From Dipteris shenzhenensis (lineage: Eukaryota > Polypodiophyta > Polypodiopsida > Gleicheniales): DNA of 64,000 nt. Made by a program: the position numbers and the translations under genes. Below the pieces are notes generated by a model that was not told where the DNA came from, did no database searches, and saw only the letters and a list, made by a program, of their open reading frames with translations. The stretch lies in the NCBI GenBank assembly GCA_047967505.1, contig CM106538.1. One strand, written 5' to 3'. Of the stretch, positions 55,750 through 64,000 are shown one piece after another (the stretch's first letter is position 1; the number at the start of each line of letters is the position of its first letter).

Positions 55750-56615
55750 TCCAGTAACAGAAACAGAAGTTAGAAATCCCAATTGTTTCCTCAATATAGA
55801 GGGGACAACCAAGAGCAACAAGTTAAAATACATAAATATGCCTTCATAACACTAGACTATATCCAATCTTACAACTAATTTTTTTTACAGAACAAGTAAA
55901 AATATAATAAAATACCCAAAAAAAAAGATTTAAATACTCCATTCATAATTCCAATATTTTTTATTGTGCAAAGAAACCTCAGGCTCAAAATTTCTAAAGC
56001 AAAAAGACTTAAACAACAACTCCAAACTTCAAGACTTATCAGCAATAAAATCAAAATATCTGCAAAACTTAAACTTCAAAGGTGGAAATGTAGACAGCTT
56101 GAATGAGCCGCAATTGGAAGCAGAAAAATAGTAGGTAATTCAGACATTAAAAGGCCTATGCATAGAGTGCACACCTTCCCAAGAACTTGGCAGTGAATAA
56201 TGTCACGTTTGTTCCTTTCCTTTCCCCTCAAAATGGTTTCCCCTAAAATGTGAAACAGAGATTTCAATGTATAGGATTACAAATGGGGCGAATTCCAGAC
56301 AAAGTTGCAAAGAAAAACACATGGAAATGCCTCAGTATCACTCATAGCTCCCCCCCCAAACTCATCTCATTTCCAAGATTTTGATCACACACTGAAGCAC
56401 ACAAGGTTCTCCCTCTTCCTCTGGACTCCATATAGAAGAGGGGTTAAAACTACCTGTTCAAAAGCATCCTCTTACAGAAACTAAAATTTAGTGTAGCATA
56501 TTCTCCCCCGGCCTGCTCTGAATGTGGCTTCATGATCTCAAGTGGGCATCCAAACCATGAAGAGATGTTCTCCTTTAAGAAATTGGCCACCGTCCAGGTG
56601 CTGCAGCCTGCCACT
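55750..56615. other. AT-rich intronic sequence, no exon found
   Basis: I searched both strands for the missing N-terminal aminopeptidase exon and found none. There are A-rich runs at 55870-55930 and a short C-run near 56350. Confidence 0.4.
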
Positions 56616-56618
56616 GCC

Positions 56619-57490
56619 TTAGATCAGCCCATCTAGTAACAAAGTCCTGGTACAATAACATAATACTTTCCACGGTGGGAGCTCAGCAGAGGCACATAAA
56701 TCCAGCCCCCATTTCTCAAAAGGGCCTAAAGCAAGGATGGGGTGCAGTGGGCCCCTTTTCAGCTCTCTACTCCTGAAAGTCTGACACATATGGCATGCGG
56801 TGCACCATTCCTGAACATCCTTATGCGTACTTGGCCAAAAATACCCCGCTGCCAACACCTTCCTAGAAGCCTTTTCATGTGCAAAGTGGCCCCCACAAAT
56901 ATCCTCATAACAGGCCTCCACCACTCCTTTCTTCCTTTTGGACTTCCGTGAACTGGCTGCTTTTGCAAAATTGCTTCCTCAGGGCAGGGCTGACTGCGAT
57001 GAGTAGGTATGTATATATTTGCCTTCACATCATGCAGATTAGCCATAAGATCGTGATCTCTCACGCCCTGTCTGAAGGGAAGTCTGCCAAACCAATTTTC
57101 CACTTGGAGACTTCTTTTTCTTCTTTCACACACCTTCCCCCCATGTGCATCGTCAGATCCAGTGTTCATCCCTTTCTCATGCCCACGGTTCCCAACGTAC
57201 CTCCAACTCCAAAGACACACGCCTATCATGCTCTTTCTTCCCAATCAACCATGCACAGTCATACTTCACATACCCCTTTCCATCGTATTCAAAGCAAATG
57301 ATATTTGCTTGATCCCATGGGACCCTTGGTTCATGGGCATCCTAACTAGTGGAGCCTGCACCAAATGCACTTTGAGTTCCTTAAACTCAGCCATCATTTT
57401 TTCCGAGTGCTCTTCTATCTGGCTCCCACTCAAGCCTGGCATAGTAGCTGCGTTATCCACTATAGAGGGAGCACCTGCCACAACTCCCAT
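56619..57490 (-). pseudogene. Ty3/gypsy fragment (pre-protease region and integrase zinc finger)
   Basis: Minus-strand pieces: DDAHGGKVCERRKRS, FGRLPFRQGVRDHDLMANLH and VKANIYIP (57190-57000), matching the plus-strand copy at 58.4-58.6 kb. Then, with no RT between, an integrase H2C2 finger: ICGGHFAHEKASRKVLAAGY, FWPSTHKDV, CTACHMCQTF (56900-56760). The jump from the protease side to integrase shows a large internal deletion. Confidence 0.7.
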
Positions 57491-57494
57491 GCCT

Positions 57495-58190
57495 TAATAA
57501 AACTACATACAAAGCTAAATCAAAACCCACAAAGATGCCTTCAACGTCACGCTGAACTGCAATGCACCCGTCGAAAATCTACCTGGACTGTTTCGTCAAT
57601 CTCACACACCTCCGAACGAGATGACTCACAAATTCTTGGCATCAGTATTATCAGCACAATTTATGAGGCACCCACCAAGTGACATACACGTTGCTAGACA
57701 TCCAAGTTCCAAACATCCTGTTTCGAATTCATCACTTACTTAAATGCTCTCTTTTCAGGAAGTCCTTGTCAACTCTGTCTACAAGCCCATCCCCTTGCTC
57801 CAATTTGCTATTGTCAACCGTTTTTCATCTTGCATCAGGCTCTTCATTCTTCTATCAGGCTCAAAACATTCTTGTCGATACCTTCCTAAAACCTCTATAA
57901 AAGCAATTTTTAAAATATGCCTTCGATCAGCTTATCTCAAAGCATGACCTCTACCTTGAATCCCTTCCTTCTCACACTCATATGTATACCTTCTCCTCAA
58001 CCACCATCTCTCCCCCTAACCACAGTCTCCATGCTGAAATTCCAAGATTTCCTCTCTCCTGTGACCTCAAGCCTCCAAGCTCATCGCCCCATTAATGTAA
58101 GAGAGTTATATTTTCAGCGCAAGACCATATTCTTATGTCATCAAAAGCAAGGGTGAAGGAAAGACAGAGCCCCTTCGACCAAAAAGTCCA
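57495..58190. other. no gene recognised
   Basis: Interval between two oppositely oriented gypsy fragments. Plus-strand frames (57679-57947) have no domain. Confidence 0.4.
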
Positions 58191-58364
58191 TGGTGGCTTT
58201 CCTTTGCCAGGAATCTGTCTCCTTGTGCTCCCACATGGCAGCCTGTTTGGTGCCCATGTGGCAGCCCCAAACCTAATTATATTGTCCTATGCCCCCCCCC
58301 CCCCCCCACATGCACTCCTCATTTGGGGGCTCACAGATGGGGAGGTCACCTCTACAATCCCAAC
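58191..58364 (-). repeat. LTR-like repeat, copy C
   Basis: Third copy of the sequence at 1039-1163 and 3290-3472, with two CATGTGGCAGCC-type motifs, a run of about 17 C, and the GGGGAGGTCACC block. Its minus-strand start reads CGTTGGGATT instead of TGTTGGAATA. Confidence 0.5.
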
Positions 58365-58384
58365 GGAAAGTTTATGTTGGAAAG

Positions 58385-59157
58385 CGGAGGCATGAGGAAG
58401 GGGTAAGTACTAAATCCGAGGATGCTCACGGAGGAAAGGTATATGAGAGAAGGAATAAGAAGAAGAAGTCATCCAGGAGGAAGATCGGTTTGGTAGATTT
58501 CCCATTGGGTCAAGGGGTGAGAGAATATGATCTTATGGCTGGTCTTCTTGATGTGGAGGCAAATATAACCATACCTCAACTAATTGCAATCAGCCCTACC
58601 TTGAGGTGGTAATTTGTAAAAGCAGCCAGTTCACGGAGGTTCAAAAGGAAAAAGACTATGATGAAGGCAAAGGATGTGAGGATCGATCTAAATGATAAGA
58701 TCCCAGTGGTGTCTGCCTTGATTAATGCTATGCTTGTTAAAAATGTGTATGTGGAGGAGGGGCTGCAATTAATGTTATAAGTGAGCAAACCATGCATGAA
58801 GTGGGGTTGAAAAGTGATGCTCCGTCTATATACAAGATAGAGTTGCTAGACTAAGTCCTTAGGTGCAATCACTACAATCAAGATAGATGTATGTGACGTC
58901 ACAGCCATATGTACCTTCTAGTGCTCCCAACTAACCCTGACAGAGATGCATACCCAATTATCCTAGGAAGTCCTTGGCTGCATCACATAGGTGCAGGATG
59001 GTACGAAGACGGTGAAGCATAATTTGAAGGATGGTCGAAAGGAAATTTTGAAGGAGGAAGAAATTGAAAATACTTCCTCGTCAGAATATGATAGCTATGA
59101 ATCCATTTCGAGGGAGTCCAGTTCACAGGAGGCGGAAACTCTTGAAAACATATAGAG
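58385..59157 (+). pseudogene. Ty3/gypsy protease-region fragment
   Basis: Plus strand: EDAHGGKVYERRNKKKKSS, VDFPLGQGVREYDLMAGLLD and VEANITIPQL, then KDVRIDLNDKIPVVSALINA, where a retropepsin would carry ALIDTGA; the Asp-Thr-Gly is lost. Downstream in another frame: LVLPTNPDRDAYPIILGSPW then LHHIGA, the C-terminal retropepsin phrase (usually YPIILGRPWL). An acidic Ser/Glu tail follows. It is cut on the right by the LTR of copia element 4. Confidence 0.68.
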
Positions 59158-59614
59158 CGGAAAGCGAATATAACAAGAACATGAGAGACACCAGTAGGCC
59201 TGAAATAGCTGCTGTATATCTGCCCTCAATGGAGCCGTAAAACATGGATACAACTCTCATAAAGGAGTAAAAGACTGTTCAATAACAGCAATATAGAACC
59301 TGAGGTACAGCCTGCTGGAAGAGCACAAGAGGGGCTGTAGAAGGACAGAGTATTGCTGTCCTGAATCTCAGCAAAGCGGGCACTTCAAGGCAATGAGAGA
59401 AGTTGGAAGATGAGGTGTAGAACCGGGCTGAGAAGAAGGAGGAAAGAGGACTGAACTGAGGGGCAGCAGCAGGCAAGGATGAGGGATCTGCAGAGGGAGC
59501 GTGGGCAGCCAACAGGGCAGCTAAGGGGCTCAGGTAGGGACGGCCAGGAGCAGGCAGTAACAGAAGACCTGAGGAGCTGCTTGAGTGGGTGAGTGAAATG
59601 AGGAGGGGGAGGGC

Positions 59615-59625
59615 CCTTATATAGG
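59615..59625 (-). promoter_or_regulatory. TATA box in copia-4 LTR
   Basis: CCTATATAAGG on the minus strand, about 300 nt into the LTR. Transcription of the element would start some 30 nt further on. The 5' LTR's own TATA box lies beyond the window. Confidence 0.6.
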
Positions 59626-59647
59626 GAAGGCCTGGGTAGATGGTCGG

Positions 59648-59745
59648 TCTAGTTGGCCTAGACCGACCAGCTGGTCGGCCAGGGGCTGGTCGGCCAGGAA
59701 CTGGTCGGCCAGGGGCTGGTCGGCCAGGGTTGGTCGGCCTGGTCT
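59648..59745. repeat. tandem GGTCGGCCAG repeat in LTR U3
   Basis: About five imperfect copies of a 15-16 bp unit CTGGTCGGCCAGGGG, upstream of the TATA box in minus-strand sense. CTGGTCGGCCAG is itself nearly self-complementary. Such U3 repeats commonly act as enhancer-like sites. Confidence 0.85.
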
Positions 59746-59912
59746 GTCCCCCGCTTCGGCCCTGACGCGTGGGTGCTGGTGTTGTGCAGGAGCGCGTCCT
59801 GTGGAGGTCGAAGAAGGAGCCGGAATACTGACTGACTGAGACCTCTCTCACTCGGCGGGCACACCCACATCAAAGGCCCTCACTCAGAACACAACACCTG
59901 GAGATGTCAATC

Positions 59913-61214
59913 TCAACACCCCCTCTCAGCTCCAGGGTGTGGCACAAGACCCAGAGAGTTGGCATGACACTGGAGAAGGGGAGAGGAAACGGGTTTGGTG
60001 AAAATGTCGGCGACGTTGTCGGTAGTGGTGCTAAAGAGGAGCAAAATGGTACCGTCAAGAACCTTCTCCCGAGTGTAGTGGTACTGAATTTCGATGTGCT
60101 TTGTCCGAGCATGGAAAACCGGATTGCGAGCAAGGGCGATACAGCTTTGATTGTCACAAAAAAGTGTGGTAGGAGCGTGTTGCTGAAAACCACAATCGAG
60201 AAGAAGGCGCCGAAGCCACACAGCCTCACAGGTGGCACTACACATCGCACGATACTCAGCCTCGGTGGAGGATAGGGCGACCGTGGGTTGTCGTTTACTG
60301 GACCAAGAGATAGCCGCAAAGCCAAAGGAGAAAACATAGCCCATGGTAGAGCGGCGAGAATCGGGGTCGCCAGCCCAATCAGAGTCACTCCAACCTCGGA
60401 GAGTGAGCGGGGAAGGAGAGGAGCCACCGGCAGTGTATAGGAGCCCGAAAGTAGAGGTCCCTTGAAGATAGCGGAGGAGACGTCGAGCAGCCTGCCAATG
60501 AGAAAGTGAAGGAGTTTGCATAAAGGTACTGAGGGTGCCGACAGAGAAGCCGAGATCCAGCCGAGTGTTAAGTAGCCAGATAAGAGAACCAACAAGCTGG
60601 CGGTAGAGGGAGGCATCAGGATAAGCAGTGGACCCAGAAGCAGAGAGTTTAGAGTTGGGATCCATGGGAGAAGTGATGGGCCGACAGTCAGCCATGTGGA
60701 AAGTTTCGAAGAGCTCGTGAACATAGCGCTGCTGAGAGACAAAATACCCCCTCTTGGTCTGCCAAATCTCGAGACCCAAGAAAAAATGGAGGAGGCCCAT
60801 ATCCGTCATCTCAAATTCAGTCTGAAGAGCAACTTTAATGGCAAGGATATGATTGGTATGACTCCCAGTAAGAATCAGATCATCCACATAAAGAATGATG
60901 AAGGTATGAAGCTGTCCTTCATGAAAGAGATAAAGATTGGGATCAACCAGAGCGATGAAGCCCTTGGCGGCAGAAGAAGGTATCAATACGCTGATTCCAG
61001 GCCCTAGGAGCTTGCTTGAGACCGTAGAGGGCCTTGCGAAGGCGACAGACCATGGAAGGAGAACGAGAATCAGTGAAGCCGGGTGGCTGATCCACATATA
61101 CCTCTTCTTGAAGATCGCCATTCAAAAACGCAGATTTGACGTCCATTTGAAAAATGGGCCACTGATGGTGGGCCGCAAGAGCAAGGATCGTTCGGATGGT
61201 GCTCATCCGGGCGG
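59913..61214 (-). pseudogene. copia element 4 RT (part) and RNase H
   Basis: Minus-strand frames: [57 protein letters not shown], then after a frame change LHTFIILYVDDLILTGSHTN (YVDD), FEMTDMGLLHFFLGLEIWQ, RNase H with YRQLVGSLIWLLNTRLDLGF, GWSDSDWAGDPDSRRSTMGY, KRQPTVALSSTEAEYRAM, NPVFHARTKHIEIQYHYTRE, VADIFTKPV. It ends GAERGC-stop at the LTR. The N-terminal quarter of RT (WV.K.K / KARLVA region) is missing because the integrase end is fused directly to ARMSTIRT. Confidence 0.9.
59919..59927 (-). other. polypurine tract of copia element 4
   Basis: GAGAGGGGG on the minus strand immediately before the LTR start; it would prime plus-strand DNA synthesis. The pol stop codon TGA overlaps the first LTR bases. 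Confidence 0.7.
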
Positions 61215-62598
61215 TAGCCCACAAACAAGAGCTTGTGGGACTTAGGATCAAGCTTTCCATGATCAGATTTAGGAATATGAACATAAGCATCACAGCCAAA
61301 CACTCGAAAATGAGAAACATAGGGCTTAGAACCATAGTAAGCCTGATAAGGGGTCATGCCTGGAACCGCTGATGTCGGAGAGCGGCTAAGAGTATGGATC
61401 GCTGTCATCATGGCCTCAGCCCAGAGGGACTGAGGGAGCTGACTGTGAGTCAGCATTGTCCGAGCCATTTCAACGCCGGTACGATGTTTACGTTCAACCA
61501 CGCCATTATCAGAAGGTGTACCTGTGTTGGCAAATTCCCGTTGACACCATGACTACTCAAGAACCGATCAAACTCGAGAGAGGTGAACTCACCACCCTTA
61601 TCAGCACGAAGAATTTTGAGCGAGTGGTTGGATTCTTTCTCGACCAGGACCAACCAGGTCTGGAAACGACTGAAAGCCAGATCCTTGTGGGAAAGAAAAT
61701 AGATCCAAGAATAGCGACTGAAGTCATCAACAAGGAGCATGTAGTACGAGGCTCCCCCCAGTGACATAACCTGCATAGGGCCACATAGGTCGAGGTAAAC
61801 AAGGCCAAGTGGAACGGTGGCACGGCGAGAGGCATGACGGGCGAATGGCTCACGATGTTGTTTGCCCAATATACAAGAGGGACAGAGACCTTGGCGAGTG
61901 CCGACGTTACGGAGGCCGAGGACAAGCTGGTCACGGAATGCACGATGGAGAGCATCAATGTGTAGATGACCAAACCGATAGTGCCAAAGGTCGCCAAGGG
62001 AGGTGCCTGTAAGGGAGGGAAGGGCGACAAGCTTGTAGATACCATTGGTAGAATGGCCGGTCCAAACCGGCTGTCCTGTAGCACGATCGCGGATGGTAAC
62101 AGAGGTCGCTTCAAACTCGACCTTCATATTGTTTTGACAAATCTGATGAACCGAAAGAAGATGAAAGCCGAGAGACGGAACATAAAGAACACGAGAGGAG
62201 TGTTTACCCCCTTTGCCATCAGGAATAATATCAAGAGAGCCCTCTGAATGAACAGGAATAGAGTGCTTGTCGCCGATGCAGACACGACCAGGATGAGGAG
62301 TGAGATCCAGGAGCAGCGAGGAGGAGGGGGTCATATGCCGAGAGGCCCCACTATCAACGATCCATTCACGAGCATCGAAACTATGGAGAGCCAATGACTC
62401 TTCTGCAGGAAGGGGTACCGAATTCAAGAGCTCAAGGTGAACAAATGCAGGGGTGGGGGTAAGGCAAGCATCAGCCGCAGCGGCCATGGGTGCGTCGGCT
62501 CGTTTGTGTTTGCGGTAGGGACAATTGCGCCAATAATGGCTGGGAGTGCCACAGTGATTGCAATTGCCTTCGGGAGCAGGACGGTCACTGGAGGGATC
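61214..62598 (-). pseudogene. copia element 4 zinc knuckle, protease and integrase
   Basis: Order on the minus strand: knuckle CNHCGTPSHYWRNC, protease WIVDSGASRHMTPSS (intact DSGA), VLYVPSLGFHLLSVHQICQN, pre-integrase LWHYRFGHLHIDAL and LCPSCILGKQHREPF, integrase core YLDLCGPMQVMSL, LLVDDFSRYSWIYFLSHKDL, LRADKGGEFTSLEF, then a frameshift near 61543 and on into DNGVVERKHRTGVEMARTM, WAEAMMTAIHTLSRSPTSAV, FGCDAYVHIPKSDHGKLDPK, LLFVGYR. The coding stops at the deletion joint near 61214. Confidence 0.9.
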
Positions 62599-63369
62599 TC
62601 AAGAAGACGGGCTAGCGGCAGAGGACGGAGCATTCTTGGATCGAGGTTTAGGACGGTGGGCCACAAGAGCCTCAGAAGGGCCATCAGAGGATTTAATAAA
62701 CTGTTCCTCCTAATCCATCATCATGGGGACAAGTTCCTCCCAAGTGATGGTGCTGAGGCGGCCAGAGGTAATAAGAGAAGAATAGAATGCGGCGTATCGA
62801 CTGTCAGCAATAACATGAGATAAGAGAGTAATAGCCATATCTTCGGAGGAGATAGCCTTGCCTGCATGGAGGATGTCCTGATGCATGCTCTGCATTTTAT
62901 TGATGTGGTCCCGTATGGAAGAGGAAGTAGCCGGATCGAGGCGACGAAGCTGAACTTCCAAGGAGATACGTTTCATGGGAGTGACGCGAAGATACATGCC
63001 ATCAAGAAATTCCCAAATAGCACGTGCAGAAGTAAGGTGCTTGATATGATTGAGAACCCCTGGTTGACAATTGAGAAAGATGAACGAGCGCACACGAGCA
63101 TTCAATTTGTCCCAGATAAGAGAAGCATGTGGATCCTCCTCAGGAGACGGACGAGGGATCCCGGGATCAACAAACTCGGCAAGATCATAAGATTCCAATA
63201 CGGATGCCATCTGAATTTTCCAAAGGGAATAGTTGGTCCCATCTAATTGTCGAGCATCTGGAAATGTAGGAAGAGTGGGGATGCGTACAGGCTTGTCAGA
63301 CTCTTGAAGGAAGCTGGACATAGGGGGAACGCGAAGATCCGGAGCAGAATCCTTTGTTTCAGCAGCCAT
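62599..63369 (-). pseudogene. copia element 4 gag with two nonsense mutations
   Basis: ATG at 63369 (MAAETKDSAPDLRVPPMSSF). Gag motifs: LDGTNYSLWKIQMASVLES, FLNCQPGVLNHIKHLTSARA, IWEFLDGMYL, LLSHVIADSRYAAFYSSLI, TITWEELVPMMMD. TAG at 62710-62712 (before EEQFIKSSDG) and TGA at 62599-62601 (before DPSSDRPAPEGN) interrupt it. Each is one C-to-T change from a sense codon (CAG or CGA). Confidence 0.88.
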
Positions 63370-63589
63370 GACTGGAACCAGGGAGTGGACAGCAACCAGG
63401 GGCTGAAGAGAACAGCCGACCAGGAGAATAGGTGTTGGTGAGCAGATCGAAATCTGGAACGGGGCTGCCAACGAGAGGAAGGCAGCAAAAAAAATATATA
63501 GGGGAAGAAGAGAGCTCTGTAGTCAGCGGGAAAGAGAGTTGCCGACGAGGACGAGCTCCTTCTACTTCATCAATACATGAGCTCCAAGA

Positions 63590-63606
63590 TCAGAGAGTAT
63601 TCTGGT
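63590..63606 (-). other. possible primer-binding site
   Basis: Next to the inner end of the 5' LTR the minus strand reads TTGTACCAGAATAC, which matches the usual initiator-Met PBS (TGGTATCAGAGC) at about eight of twelve positions. A weak match; another tRNA is possible. Confidence 0.3.
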
Positions 63607-64000
63607 ACAAGAACATGAGAGACACCAGTAGGCCTGAAATAGCTGCTGTATATCTGCCCTCAATGGAGCCGTAAAACATGGATACAATTCTCATAAAGGA
63701 GTAAAAGACTGTTCAATAACAGCAATATAGAACCTGAGGTACAGCCTGCTGGAAGAGCACAAGAGGGGCTGTAGAAGGACAGAGTATTGCTGTCCTGAAT
63801 CTCAGCAAAGCGGGCACTTCAAGGCAATGAGAGAAGTTGGAAGATGAGGTGTAGAACCGGGCTGAGAAGAAGGAGGAAAGAGGACTGAACTGAGGGGCAG
63901 CAGCAGGCAAGGATGAGGGATCTGCAGAGGGAGCGTGGGCAGCCAACAGGGCAGCTAAGGGGCTCAGGTAGGGACGGCCAGGAGCAGGCAGTAACAGAAG
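63607..64000 (-). mobile_element. 5' LTR of copia element 4 (runs off the window)
   Basis: 394 of an expected 746 bases are present, identical to 59173-59566 except at 63688. Orientation matches the 3' LTR. The outer end, TATA box and target-site duplication lie beyond the window. Confidence 0.9.

Larger units (their letters stand above)
59173..59918 (-). mobile_element. 3' LTR of copia element 4
   Basis: Minus strand starts TGTTGAGATTGACATCTCC directly after the polypurine tract. The first comparable 394 bases from the other end match 63607-64000 with one difference (C at 59254, T at 63688). Full length 746 bp. It contains a tandem GGTCGGCCAG repeat and a TATA box. The outer end reads CTTGT on the minus strand, not the usual CA. 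Confidence 0.88.

Noticed and set aside
62707-62715. Gag stop codon TAG as a programmed readthrough site
   Set aside because: It falls inside gag before the zinc knuckle, is followed by a second stop at 62599, and is better explained as a C-to-T mutation.
1-64000. A new multi-gene defence, biosynthetic or signalling system
   Set aside because: Apart from the PPR and aminopeptidase genes, every recognisable coding stretch is a retroelement; no co-oriented set of unknown intact genes is present.

Overview
This is a repeat-rich plant nuclear window. It holds one nearly continuous PPR gene (minus strand, 5.5-7.9 kb) and one split host gene whose exons I recognised only by translating short stretches: an S33-type prolyl aminopeptidase-like gene, minus strand, 29.5 to 55.7 kb, with its 5' end still further right and not found. 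Almost everything else is retroelement debris. A PLS-type PPR protein, long TE-filled introns and several Ty1/copia, Ty3/gypsy and LINE lineages point to a land plant. The PPR repeat style (YAKCGSMEDAR / PNARTFVGALKACS) and the intron size suggest a homosporous fern or a similarly large-genomed non-seed plant; that assignment is inference, not proof.

Layout. 0-3.5 kb: copia and gypsy gag scraps plus two copies of an LTR-like repeat. 5.2-7.9 kb: PPR gene with a decayed, out-of-frame E+ tail. 9.9-15 kb: two copia lineages, one (11.5-14.4 kb, with LTR and polypurine tract) interrupting the other. 15.8-16.9 and 20.2-20.8 kb: LINE 3' fragments. 21.6-23.7 kb: badly eroded Ty3/gypsy (gag, RT, RNase H, integrase). 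24.4-27.1 kb: 5'-truncated LINE. 29.5-31.7 kb: last six aminopeptidase exons.

31.7-54.4 kb is one intron of about 22.7 kb. It contains a full-length but mutated 6.4-kb LINE with a perfect 12-bp target-site duplication, a second truncated LINE, a copia protease scrap, a different (L1-type ORF1 plus endonuclease) LINE, a set of LINE 3' tails with a covarying hairpin, and a copia element with another LINE nested in it. 54.4-55.7 kb: three upstream aminopeptidase exons carrying the oxyanion motif and the nucleophile serine. 56.6-59.2 kb: two gypsy fragments in opposite orientation. 59.2-64.0 kb: a very young copia element (LTRs differ at 1 of 394 comparable bases) whose internal genes are nonetheless dead; its 5' LTR runs off the window.

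I saw no CRISPR, operon, phage or prokaryotic defence system. The most useful results are the hidden aminopeptidase gene with its giant TE-packed intron, the expanded PPR module, the covarying LINE 3' hairpin, and the recently moved but defective copia copy.
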